Below are positions 12,801 through 24,128 of a DNA stretch of 64,000 nucleotides, one piece after another. The first letter of the stretch is position 1. Each line of letters starts with the position of its first letter. Source of the DNA: Eremophila alpestris peregrina. Its lineage: Eukaryota; Chordata; Aves; Passeriformes; Alaudidae. Position numbers and translations under genes: made by a program. The notes beneath the pieces were generated by a model, which worked only from the letters and a program-made list of their open reading frames with translations, was not told the DNA's origin and did not search any database. The stretch lies in the NCBI GenBank assembly GCA_009792885.1, contig WMCF01000018.1, positions 8,795,699 through 8,859,698 of the forward strand, written 5' to 3'.

Positions 12801-14810
12801 CAGCCTAACTTTTCAGCTGAATGTGACTTTAGCTCACAGAGACAAGAAAGCCATGACAATTTGGGCTGACACCAGAGACTGAACTGCAGCATCCAGGACC
12901 TAAAAGCTTCCCTGGAGTTGATGCATGATACCCACATAAGAGACCTGCCCTATCCCTTGGCCAGCTCTGCCTGCCTTGCTCTGCCCTGCCCACCCCACCA
13001 ACTCCCCAGCTCCTGAATGACTTTCCCTTGCTGAGCAAACCCATTTTGGCTTCTCCCCAACACATCCCCTCTAACAGGATCCAACAGCCACCTCCTGCTT
13101 AAAATAAGGGATGTGTCATTTCAGGATGGATTCAGAAATTATCTAATAATGCATAAAAATAGCTTCCACATCTCAAAAGTGCATTTCTAGAATTCCCAAG
13201 CACCTACCAATTCAAATGGCCATTTACATAAGTACCACGGGGTACTTATGAGACACAAAACCACTCACAATTTTTTTCCTGCATTCAAAACTACCTCAGA
13301 GGCTTTAGAAATTCACCTGCCTACCTCACATTCAAAGAAAATAATCTCATAGGTTTAAACATTGCATTTAAACTGAGCATTCAGTTTTATTTCCCCTTTG
13401 AATGGAAACAAAAGACGCCAGAGGAAGGAGCAAGTGAGTGTCACATCACAAACCCTCCTCCTGCCTGCATTTCAAAGGACAACCAGAAAACAGCTTGGTC
13501 CCTCTCTGGCCTCAACACTCACAGTCTGAAAAGAACAACCACAGCCCTCAAAGTGGACCAAACAGCTGAACAACAAAGAACCTCAAACTCTTTTTCATAA
13601 TGGCCACACGCAAATCAAAAGTCTTTGATACTCGTGGTGGTGTTTAAATTCATTTGAGCATTGTAGAGATCAAATTTCAAGTTCCATGAGTGGGAAATAC
13701 TAAAAAAGTGTTCAACATCACCTCAGTGTCCCTGAACCCCTGCATCTCACAGGACTCATTGTCCACTTCACTGTAGAGCTGCAGTGAGGATGGGATGAGG
13801 GGGCTCAGTCCACCACAAATCCACCATCAGAAAAGTTGCTGGTGTATGCTGAACTGAATTCAGGAAATAGTTTGAATCAACAGTGCCTAAGAAAAGTAAA
13901 GAAAGCAACAGAGAACTGGTAGAGTCCTGCATTAACATCCTTCAGATGCTCCAGGGCAGACAGTTTTCTTGTTCTTTACATTTTTTAATATGCAAATGTG
14001 CTATTATTTGGCAGGCTGATAGTTCTGCAAACAAGCTATTCATCCAAAAAAAATGCAATTACTTACAGAAGGGATAATTTATGACTGTTATAATTTTGCC
14101 CACAGCCCTTTCTGAAATGAGAGCCTGTGGACTAGTTGTCATGTAAATATCTACCAGGAGGCACTACTTGCCATTAAGTCCTACCATTAAAATAAAATTA
14201 AAAAATCAGACAGAAGACTAGAGAAGAACAAAGGGACTTGGAAGAAAGTGACTTCCCAAGGATAGCTGCAGAACACATACTGCTGCACCATAAACCTTCA
14301 TCCTCCCTGCATCCATCCCTCCTACTGTATGTAAATAGAGACTCTGCTTTTTGAGCAGTTGTTTCATTCTAACATCATTATTGAGAAGCCCAGAGCACAA
14401 TCTGTTCCTGCTGAACTTTCCTTAATTATCACTAGATGTAGTCTTAATGGATTGCCTGGAAGTGTCACTAAAAATGAGAGGAAGGACCATGGTTCAATAA
14501 AGTTAAATTAAAATCAGGGCTTTTATAAAGGGTCTGAGAAAGACGGAAAGGTTCATTCTTTCCTGGTTTTACACTTCTTCATTAATCATTAAAAACGGCT
14601 TGAAAAGCATCTTCCACTGCTTTTGAGTCCCTCATTCACTCATCTTCAAGCTGAACTGAGCTTGCAAGAGAGTAAAAATACTGGCAGCAAGTTAGTCACC
14701 ACTTACCAGGGCAATTTAAGGATGAGCAGGAGTTTCCACTCTCTCCAAAAGCCTCACAATGTAAAGTCTGGGAGGCAGCCACAGTGATGGATGCACGGAG
14801 CAGCAGGACG
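9874..14810. other. Non-coding stretch with one hairpin
   Basis: About 4.9 kb of AT-rich unique sequence without a recognisable gene, RNA gene or mobile element. The one structured item is the hairpin at 13227-13250. The stretch around 13090-13400 is AT-rich and looks like unique, possibly conserved non-coding DNA, which cannot be judged without an alignment. Confidence 0.5.
13227..13250. other. Perfect 10-bp inverted repeat, 4-nt loop
   Basis: The left arm is 'cataagtacc' (13227-13236), the spacer is 'acgg', and the right arm is 'ggtacttatg' (13241-13250), the exact reverse complement. It could be a dimeric protein-binding site or a small hairpin in a transcript. The surrounding bases do not extend the pairing. 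It is too short for a microRNA precursor. Confidence 0.9.
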
Positions 14811-15026
14811 GCAGCGCCCGCTTGCTCCCAACAGTGGGGGAAAAAGGGCAAAGAAAGAGAATTTCTGAGGTGAAGCAGAACTGTGACTAATGGAGGCTGA
14901 GAGATCCAAAAGTGCGGAGTCGTGCTGTGGAGTCAGTAATTCTCAATCATCTACAGACGTTTTTATAGCTAGAAAAATACATCCTAAACAGGTTAAAGTA
15001 CCCACTGCGACAAAAGCGGGCGCTGC
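14811..15026. promoter_or_regulatory. Candidate regulatory element with CpG inverted repeat
   Basis: The 13-mer 'gcagcgcccgctt' at 14811-14823 recurs as its exact reverse complement 'aagcgggcgctgc' at 15014-15026, about 190 bp away. These arms contain CpGs, which are rare in this window. Just downstream there is a CRE half site TGACGT (15161-15166), a homeodomain-like CATTAGCATG (about 15193) and a RUNX-like AACCACT (about 15285). Together these suggest an enhancer or a weak promoter, but no transcript evidence exists here. The repeat may also be a remnant of an unknown mobile element with inverted ends. Confidence 0.25.
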
Positions 15027-18000
15027 TTGAAACAGGGATGGCTCATTTTCCCTGTTATACCTGTTACTTTCACTGAAGTCTAATCAGTATTTAATACTCC
15101 ACCAAACAGGGCAGAAATAATGCTTTCCTGCCTCATGTCCCTAGGCAGAGCTGTGATTAGTGACGTTTTCAGGTTGCTGTCACATTGATCTCATTAGCAT
15201 GAAATAGCATTGCAGATCTCGTTTGGAGGGGCTGTTTCTGGCTGCAAGGGCTGTAAAAAAACCCTAAAATGTGTCATCTAGGCAAAACCACTGAATTCAT
15301 CCTCAATGTGCAGGTGTCTGTGAGACAACAGAGTCAAAGGAAGAGCAATATCCATTCTGGTCTCCTCAACAGATTCTCAGCTGTGAAATTTAAACCCTGA
15401 ACTGGGGCAATCTCTTCATTAACTGTTTCACTTTTGATGAATTTTATGTGAAAACAGCAAGTTTTCATAATTATCATACAGTGCCCACATCCCTCAGAGG
15501 TATTTTTCAGGCCAAATGCCCTGTTTATTGCCACTATGACAACCTCCCCAAGGCTGTAATGAACTGCATCTGCAGAGTCTCATGCAATGCTCAAACCAAG
15601 AAGGGTAGATCAGCTTTTGGGGTGGGATTGGCCTTGCAGGGACACCTGAGTCTGACCACACAAACCACATCTCCAGGTTCCCACTACAGACAGTGCAGAC
15701 CCAGTCAATGCAGATAATGAAGTTCCAGGCACAGGTCAATTGATGAGGCATAGATTTCTGTGTTAGGGTGATCTGAATTCTTCTGACTCCACTAATTTAA
15801 TCAACAACCTCCACTATGATGGGAACTTAGTGGGCTGAATCTCACTGAGATGCCTAAAGTTCAGATATCATCCTTAGGGTTAGTTTCAGCTACCCAAAGG
15901 CAGGTAATGGCACCATCCAACAAAATGTGAGGAGGGCAGAGCTCCAGCTCTCTCCTGAGAAGGGCTTGATTTTTGGAAGATGGCCTTTGCTATCCAATTG
16001 CATTGTTTAAATTTCTTACGACTTTCCTAGTGCATTAGTATCAAACTCTCTGCTACTTAATTAAAAGAAAAAATACCTTTTGTGTTACTCTTCGTGCTGT
16101 AGTCAAATGTTCTCCACTTGGTGGTGTAAAACCAAAATTTCTGCCCTCAAATTTTCAGTCTTGTTTATCTCTGAAGCACAAGCCAATGCCAGGGCAGGTT
16201 AATGAGCAGAATTATGATTTATTGTGTGAAGATTTATGTAAGTGACTCTTCAGCTATCATCTGAACCATGCAAATGTTCCGACAGGTGTTGTTACTGCTT
16301 CACCATAAATCTGACAGAATCTGACAGATTTAAGGTTGTTTATAGGTTTCCATCAGAAAAGTATGGTTTGCCAGTGATCACTGCATTTGGAAACTGCTGC
16401 TCTTTCTTAATTCTTAGAGAAAATTAAGGAAAATTTTAAAAAATCTTCTTGCTATGTTTGCCCATCCACTGAGGAAGGTGATTGGGCTTTTTTTAAAGAT
16501 CTGTATCTCTACGAATACTCCTTTAATAGAAAAATAGTTAGGTAATATGGTAGCCTCAATGTTCAAGGACAATCCATGGATAAAAGCTCACTGTTTATGA
16601 ATGCTAAAAAAGGCAGGTTCATCACAAGACCTGTTGAATGACTGCCAGGGGTGGTACACACCCACAGAATGGTGACTTTTTCTGAGTTCTGCTGTTTTCA
16701 CTGTATTCTCCAGGCCTGTTTTTTCTTGAAACCCCTGTAGATAAAACACATTTTATCTGGCTGCAATGACATTGTTGCTCTTTATCTCTCTGCTTTGTCT
16801 GGAGGTGTGCCAAAGGAATGTCACTATATCATTTGCAATGATGCATGGTCACATAAACTCCAGTGTCCTGAAGCTTATCCTTTACAATTGCATGGGCAGA
16901 CATTAAGGACTCCTGAAGGAAACAGCAGTGTCAGTGCCTGTGATTCTGAAAAATAAGGATCTTCTTCTTGGTATCCCATGGCTTTATTTGAACTTGTCAC
17001 TTGGGCCTGAGAATTAGAGGGTATTTTAAAAGTCACTTGTTGTCTCACCACAGAACAAGTAATGCTGTGCTTTCATTTGTTTGCTTAATCAAGGTGTGGA
17101 GATCAAACACACCAAGAATGGAAAGTCACATCTTTTTCATCTTTGTCTAACAAAACACATGGAGAAAAATTAAACTTCGGGGAAAAAATGAATAAAATTA
17201 AAATTTTCCAGTTATTGGGTTGATTTATGTTTACAGACCTACTGTCAAGGGCTGCTGCCTGCACATTATTTTTTGTCCTGAGCAGTGTCTACTTTCTGTG
17301 GGATTTCCAGGATCAGAAGTTACTATCTAGGTGGAAGCAGGCAAAGCAAACTCAGACCATTTGTAGGTGGTAGGGGCCAGGATAACTTCAGTGTGTTCTA
17401 CATCATTCTACTGCATTAAGAATATGGAAACTATTAGAAACTCATAGATCAACATCTGTGTACAGAAATGCCAGCAAAATATATTCCAGTTCCAGCAGTG
17501 CCAAGAGTATAACCCACTTATAGGTTTGTTAGAGTTATCACTTTGAAAAAGGAGCTAGAGCAAGGTGCTACAGGAGCAAATCTCTTTGAGAGCAGCATTT
17601 TCTATATCCTAACAAACAATCCCATCAAGAGCTTGTCAAGAAGAAAGGTGTCACTTGAAAGCAAATGAAAGTATGATAAATAACTTTGACTTTCTCATGA
17701 ATTTTTTAAAGTATAACTGTCACAAAAATATTTTGGAAAACCATTATATCCATTCAGTTCCATTAGATGCCTAAAAAATTGAAAAAATTCATTGCCTAGT
17801 TTCAAATGGTATGTAAAATGTATTGGCTTATATATTAGAAAGATTGTTAAAAATACTGATTTTAATGAACCCTTAAGACACGTAAAACACTTTTAAAATA
17901 GTATTTCCAGTAATTTTGGCACTTTTATATAAAGCAAATCCAATTCACATGAGAAAAGAATAAAGTCAAAGGTCTACCAGCCTAAAAAAACCCCAACTCA

Positions 18001-19862
18001 ACCATATATAGGAAATACAAATAAAAAGCCTAATCAGGGATTATTTTTCCTTTCAGTCTTAGTTGAGGTGGTAACTCTTTAGAGAAAGCAACTGAAGTAA
18101 CAACTGCTTCCCCCCAACCCCAGGGAAATGTGGAAATGTCCTCTGCTCTGACAAACTGTGAGTGCAGAGTTTAGTTAGGTCTGCATGGGAAGATTCTGGA
18201 AGTGAAGACTGAGTATTTCACAGCTGTGAAAATTCCTGGCACGATGTGGGAAGCTGTGAAATAACATTGAATTTGCTGCAAGGACAGCTTGATTCTTCAT
18301 TTTCTTTTGTCTGCTTCGTGAGGAGGGAGTTGTTGTGTCATTAATACCATGCTGTCCTTGGTCTCCTGGCAATGTCACTGGTCCTGCTGCACCTCTTCTA
18401 GGGTGGGGAACAAAGTTAATCACAGTTTACTCCTGAAGAGGCTGGAGGAGGTGGCCAGACTCACCAGAGAGGGCAGAGGTGATTAATGATCTCGAATATC
18501 AGAAGCAGAAACAACTCTATGGCTGATGAATGCAGAGCTTCAAAAGGGGAAAAGGTTGAGCTCTCCACCTCCTCACATCCCTGATGTGGTTGGTTTCATG
18601 TTTCCTGCAGCTCCCTGAGTGTGGCACCTGATGCAGACAGGGCAAATGCCCAGAGCCACACGTGGGCACAGTGGGGTGGGAACAAGGCTGAAAATCCCAC
18701 AGCAGCTCCAGGAAATCTGTGCCCTGTTCTTAGGGATTGTCATGGGACACCAGGGGTGGAATTCAACTTGCCAATTAAAATACCCAAAATTAAGGACCTA
18801 TGTTAACCTGAAAATCATCTTTATTTCTCCAGGCACAATTGGCTGTATTGGCTGGATATGCACAGGATGTAATGGGAGTTCAGACACTCCTGCAGGCACT
18901 GATATTTAGGTGTCTTAATCTGTGAATTTAATCCCTCCCTCTAGTACCTAATAACATTACCAAATGAGCTGACACATATGGCATGGAGTGGCTTTCAGAG
19001 CAGGCTTCCAGGAAGACTGCAATGACCAGAGAACTGCCCTATTTCCCAATTCCTGTTAAAATTCTGTAAGAAAATAAAAAAAATCATTTGTGTTTAAAAA
19101 GACAGCACATTTTTTTGTCCATCCATGACACCACACTGGAAGGATACATGATTATATTTACAACTGCAAACCAGAATTATCTACTTAGCATTTCTTCTTC
19201 AAAAATCTATCACTTAGGCTGCTGCAAAGGAGCTCCACTGCATCTGTATTTTGATTCCTCAGTTTTGCTTTCCCCAGTATATGTTAAAATCTGTACTGGA
19301 AGCCACTGGGGTGAATACAAGGATATCAGGTGAAAGTTTATTGGCCTTTGCATGCAGGAATTCAGACAGTACAATCCTTTCTGCCCTAACACCTATAAAT
19401 GTGATTATATTCATGCTGAATCATATGGTCAGCTACAGCATGGAGAGGCCAAAAGTTGACATGCTGTTTGTGACTTACAGAATCTCTCGACTTTGAGGTT
19501 ACTTCTTTTATATGTAATTGGATCCAAGGTGTTTCCTCTTATCTTCCCAAATCCCTCTGTTTACTTTCAGTAAAATCTACATCTGCAAGCTGCAAGATGG
19601 ATTTGATGCTGATGTACCATTTTTGACAGGAAATCTCCTGTCCCACTTCTCAGACTTTCTTACAGAAATGTAAAACGAATATTCAGAGAATGCCTTGAGT
19701 CAACAGGATTAAGGACTGTCAAGTGCACTGCTTAGTCCTACCTACGTGCTGAGGATTTTATTGTGCTTTCATGAGAATATTTGTACTGCCAGTTAAGGAT
19801 GTCTCTAGGGTTTAGCTTTATTTTTTTTTTCTATTTAATCATAGCTAGGGAGGTTAAAGAAC
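15027..19862. other. Non-coding AT-rich stretch
   Basis: About 4.8 kb without recognisable genes or RNA genes. The part from 17640 to 18060 is especially AT-rich. Reading frames are under 100 codons and overlap frames on the other strand. The start of the stretch carries the possible transcription-factor motifs noted for the element just upstream. Confidence 0.5.
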
Positions 19863-20525
19863 TGCCAGTTGGGATAAGGAGTTGAACTCCTGCCTCCCCA
19901 GCTCTGCACTTTTCGGGTTTCAGGGTATTTTGAACCCTGAGAGTAGGAAAAAAAGTCTCTTTTTTCCCAGCCCCACGGCAGAAAGGAAAGCAGAAGTCTC
20001 TGTTTTCCAAGTTTGTTTATTCTTTCTCTTATCTATTACATTCTCCTCTGCCCAGCAAGGTCGGGTCAGGAGCTCACCAGGTCTGAACATTCCCTGAGGG
20101 ATTTGTTAACTCTTTATACTAATCACTGCATAGATTATATTTACATTTATTTGCCCATACCTATGATCTATATTAGACAGTGTCTTTTTATTCTAATCCA
20201 ATTCAAAAGTGCCACCATCACAGCAGAAGATGGAGGACAAGAGGAAAGGAGCAGAAGGACAAGGACATGCCCAAATCCCTCCACCTTTGTCCTCTTGACC
20301 TGTATTCTAAAAAACCCCAAAATTCTACATTTCACCCTGTGGTATATTACTTATCATTTTAATTACACTCTTGTGGCTTGCAGTTCCTCCCTCAATGTTG
20401 GCAGATGCTCCCATAGGGTGATATCAAAGGCACTGGTATTTTTGACTCTGTGCCAAGGTTTTTGGACCCCTTGCGAGGGTCTTGGACCACTGAGGGCATC
20501 CAGAGAAATGTCCTGGGCTCCAACA
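19863..20525 (-). mobile_element. Solo LTR of an avian ERVL-type retrovirus
   Basis: On the minus strand the sequence starts TGTTGGAGCCCAGGACATTT and continues with TCTGGATGCCCTCAGTGGTC, the LTR of a bird endogenous retrovirus of the ERVL class as I remember it from songbird genomes. The left end is either 19863 or 19915 (TG in both cases). A minus-strand AATAAA at 20021-20016 would be the polyadenylation signal of the R region. No polypurine tract lies directly upstream of the LTR start (20526-20550) and no gag or pol can be seen beside it, so it is a solo LTR made by LTR-LTR recombination. I could not find a 5-bp target duplication: the right flank is 'tccaa', and neither left boundary matches it. 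The 192-codon plus-strand frame (20013-20591) is mostly a translation of this LTR. Confidence 0.75.
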
Positions 20526-20655
20526 TCCAATAAAATAACCCAAGAAAACATTCCCAATATAAGTAGTGGGGATTTTAAAAAAAAAAGATAATTTTACTGT
20601 TAGAATTTGAGACAAAAATCAATATTTTAGAAAAAATCATAGTGAATCAGAAAAT

Positions 20656-20741
20656 TTCTATTTTTTCTACCCTCTTCCTACTCTTCCCCTTTATTGTCTT
20701 CCCTTCTTCCTCTCTTTTCCTCTTTTCCGAAAAAAAAAAAA
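20656..20741 (+). repeat. Pyrimidine tract followed by A-rich run
   Basis: About 74 bases almost only of C and T with a few interruptions, then directly an A run and 'ggaaaa'. The junction 'ttttccg' and 'ggaaaa' can pair across the A run. Tracts like this can adopt triplex structure, but here the tract is broken by A and G. It lies about 130 bp from the start of the ERVL LTR and is not its polypurine tract, which would have to touch the LTR. Confidence 0.7.
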
Positions 20742-23159
20742 GGAAAATGCACAAACCAACCTTTTCTCAGCTCCAGAGAGGTGACAGCAGAGAGAAAGGA
20801 AAAAGACCAGAACAGTGGAACAAAAATGCTGTATTTAGTTTGGAAAAGGTATAAAAATTTATGGCCAGCTCAAGTAAAAAGAGTGGGAAAGGGAGAAAAA
20901 GACAGGGAATATCTTCTCCTCAACAAAGTTCAGGTCACTTCCTTTATGTGCTTCCAGCCCACATAAACAATTAGTCTATTTAGAGACAAAAATAAGGCCT
21001 AATTTATTAATAAAAGATTGCAAGTCTGCTAATATTATAACTGTGTTTTATTAATATGAAGCAGTACAGTTTCAGATCTTACAATTTACTCAACATAAAA
21101 GAATAATTTTGTACAGTGAATTATGTATTGAGTGTTTCTACCTCCATCTAAAAGGCCAGTTTGTTCAAGGATGAATAATAACAAACTAGAAAACTGGTAG
21201 AGCTTTTATGGGATGCTGTAACAAGGAAGGATTGCATTGACTTGGCCCCATTCAGAGTCTGAGTTCATAAAGCAGTACAGGGCAAAAAAATTTAAAAGAC
21301 CAAACCTCTGCTGAATGTTCCATGCATATGGAGGAACTGGGGGAAGGAGAATCTGACAAGGTCTCCTGGCCTGCCAGTGCTTATGTCCTAATCAGAGAAA
21401 ACACAGAAAGTCACCAGGAGAAATGCAAGGTGTCAGAGTGCAGCCCTCCAGGGCAGGGACCATCTGTCTGCTCTGTGTCTGTACAGAACCAACCCTGCGG
21501 GGTCTTTGTTAAAAAAAGTTAAAAAAAATTATATTGGCTTTTACCTGGAGGTAATTTAGAAGCTGTATTTTGGGAACTCCAATGGGTAAACAATGACCTT
21601 GACTGCTTTATTAAGATACCATGGACTAATAGTTCTGGCAGCCAAGGTTTTCCTGTTCTGGGAACATTTGCATTTAACCAAAGGACATGCAATTTTCTGG
21701 CACTTTACTGCTCTGTAAGAATACAAGCCAAAGCACAATGATTTTATTGTCTTTTCTAATTCTAATTAAATACCACTGCATTGCTTGACCATGAAAAAAT
21801 TGCAGATTTCATCCTTCTCAGCTGTTACTACCAGAGATGGAGAGAACTAGAAGGAAAAAAAAACATCAAAGAAACAAGATCTGACATCTATAAACCAGAG
21901 AAGAAAAACTGATGTGTTGTATAGTGTGAGATGCCTTTATCCAGCTGCCAGTTTCTTTGATGAGTTCACTCAGAGCATTTACACTGAACTGGGGATGAAG
22001 GTTTTGTTTCTTAAACATCCCCTTCACTCAAGCCAGTGCAATTCCCACTAGGGCCCAAAGGGAGAAGGAAGGAAGGAAAAATCTTCCCCCTGCTGCAATC
22101 TGGATTTATGAGCCATTGCTCCTCTTAAGCAGGCAGCTGTCAGAAATGCTGTAGGGTTTACCTCAATCTCCTCCCATCAAGACAGATGCTGATTAATCCA
22201 TTCAAAGATTCTAAAAACAATGGGCTCTATGATAGAGTTGGAAAATAATTGAAATCCCCAAACAAGGGAGAGTTCCACCTTCTGCTGTAAATTGCCATCT
22301 TTGATGTTGTTTTTAAAGATGATCAGGTATCCTCAAGGCTTTGGAAGTCACAAAGTGGAAAATGTGTTGATTGCCCATATAAATATGGGTTACAAACATC
22401 TGTAACAGAAGGCACAAGGATGAACTTGTCTCACCACGATTCTTGGCTTAGACATAATTATGTTGAAAGATACAAAGTGCTCTCATGAAAGTTACTTTTA
22501 AAAATAGTTCATCATTTTTAAGGCAAGCAAGTACAACAGGAAGGGCCTGATAATCCAAAGGGAGTAAATGCAGTGAGGTAAAAAAACCAGCTTAAGTCAA
22601 CAGGCAATGGAGATGCCTGGGTGAAGCAGATACAAATGTTTAGAAGTCCCAAATTTGGCAAATCTGTCACAAGACCAGGTGTGGAGCAAGAGGGGTCACA
22701 TCCTCCTCTGAGCAGCAGTCAGGGACAGCCCAGGCTCCTCTGGCAAACACAGAAAAAAGCATTTCACAGCTCAAATGAGGAGCCTGCACAGGGCAAAATT
22801 TGGGGTTCACTTTTTATTTCTAAGACACATTTGTTCTTCCTCTTCAGATATTCCAGTCAGGCTGTTGGAGGAAATCTGGTATGTCAGACTTTCTTCCAGA
22901 GGGACCCAAGCTTTGTTCACACTGTTTGCACATCCTTTGCACCTTTTTAAGTCAAAGTAGACAAAATAATAAGCCATCAGCAGTGGCAGACTTAAAACAG
23001 CACATCTTCATGCTCTCAGTGTAATTATTTCATCAGGGAGAGGTTAACTGAACTGACAGGTGTGCAGAGCATGAATATGAGCCTGTGACACTGTGTCTTG
23101 CTCACATTTTACCCTGTGAGTGCCTTCTGTATGAACTTCAGGAGCTTTTCAGATGTCCC

Positions 23160-23210
23160 TTCCACTGAAGTGGAACCTGTTGTGGTTTGCTGTGGTTTTC
23201 CTTGTGGTTT
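23160..23210 (+). promoter_or_regulatory. Three RUNX-like sites beside an inverted repeat
   Basis: TGTGGTTT, the consensus of RUNX transcription factors, occurs at 23181-23188, 23191-23198 and 23203-23210, all in the same direction with starts 10 and 12 bases apart, close to one helical turn. Directly upstream lies 'ttccactgaagtggaa' (23160-23175), an inverted repeat with 7-bp arms. RUNX sites are short and T/G-rich DNA produces them by chance, so function is an inference. Confidence 0.3.
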
Positions 23211-24080
23211 CCTTTTTTCAGAAGGAATTCTTTATTCTTGATTGAATGAGACAACACTGAGATTTTTTAGAAAAAATATTTCCTTACCATCAAACTATGA
23301 AGCATGAAGTGTGGCTCTCCAAGTTAAGTATCTGCCATAATCTCTGCTTTAGTTACTTTTGAATTTTTCACTGTGTTTATGCTCTGAATGTAAACATCAG
23401 AAGTGAGATCCATGTGTTTCTAAGGGTGCTGCAACCATTTCTATAACCTGGCCTTTGAGTGTCATACAAGAGTGGTCCAAGATGTTCTCCACAGTAAGAG
23501 TGACAAACCTCAAGTGATAAAAGAGATTACAAACACAAATAAAGAAATTAAATTCTATTTTGGAGGAGGCACTCAGTACTCATCTTGTTCAGACCACACT
23601 TAAAATTTAGTGCTGGAACTAAGGACTTGCAAGTCTGAACCAAGAGAATATTCTTCCTCATTTTCCTTTTCTTAAGCTTTCTCAACTTTGCTTCTACAGA
23701 CAATATGAGGTACAAGAGTCAGACCCGAGAAAAAATAAATCTATTTATCACTAACATCACTGTGGCCAAAGTGCTTCCAATTTAATATGTATTTGTTTTT
23801 CTGACTAGTTGCAGCCAGGGAAAAAAATGCCCACGCCTGCATTTATTTTGATCAACAGCACTGAAAAACCTCATAAAATCCCTCTTTCATCTGAACATGC
23901 CCTTGAATGAAGAAAATATAATAAAAGAAGAATCAAGTTCCTTCTGTGACAAAGCTATGAAATAACACTCTTTATTGCTTGTTCTTCCAAAGGAGATTGC
24001 AACCTCTGTATTTTAGAGTCTGTTTTGGATATTTCAGACCATTGTGGGTTTAAATATCTGTCAGGCTCCAAAGAATAGGA

Positions 24081-24128
24081 ATAAGAATAATAAGAATAAT
24101 AAGAATAATAAGCATAATAAGAATAATA
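24081..24128 (+). repeat. Tandem repeat of a 9-bp unit, 5.3 copies
   Basis: The unit 'ataagaata' occurs five times in a row followed by a partial copy; only the fourth copy has a change (g to c in 'aagcata'). It is a short minisatellite in AT-rich DNA. It is not a CRISPR array: there are no spacers. Confidence 0.9.

Noticed and set aside
19845..19915. Possible MIR fragment ('ggaggttaaagaactgcc', then 'gttgaactcctgcctcccc')
   Set aside because: Partly fits MIR, but the right half agrees better with the 3' end of the ERVL LTR, so I count it with the LTR.
20013..20591. 192-codon plus-strand frame
   Set aside because: It lies almost wholly inside the ERVL solo LTR, antisense to it.
20656..20735. 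Polypurine tract (minus strand) of the ERVL element
   Set aside because: A true polypurine tract must touch the LTR start; this one is about 130 bp away.
22230..22265. 'gatagagttggaaaataatt' as a CR1 tail
   Set aside because: Only a short likeness to the terminal CR1 repeat; the neighbouring CR1 sequence is absent on both sides.
24081..24128. CRISPR-like regular repeats
   Set aside because: A 9-bp tandem repeat without spacers in a vertebrate genome.
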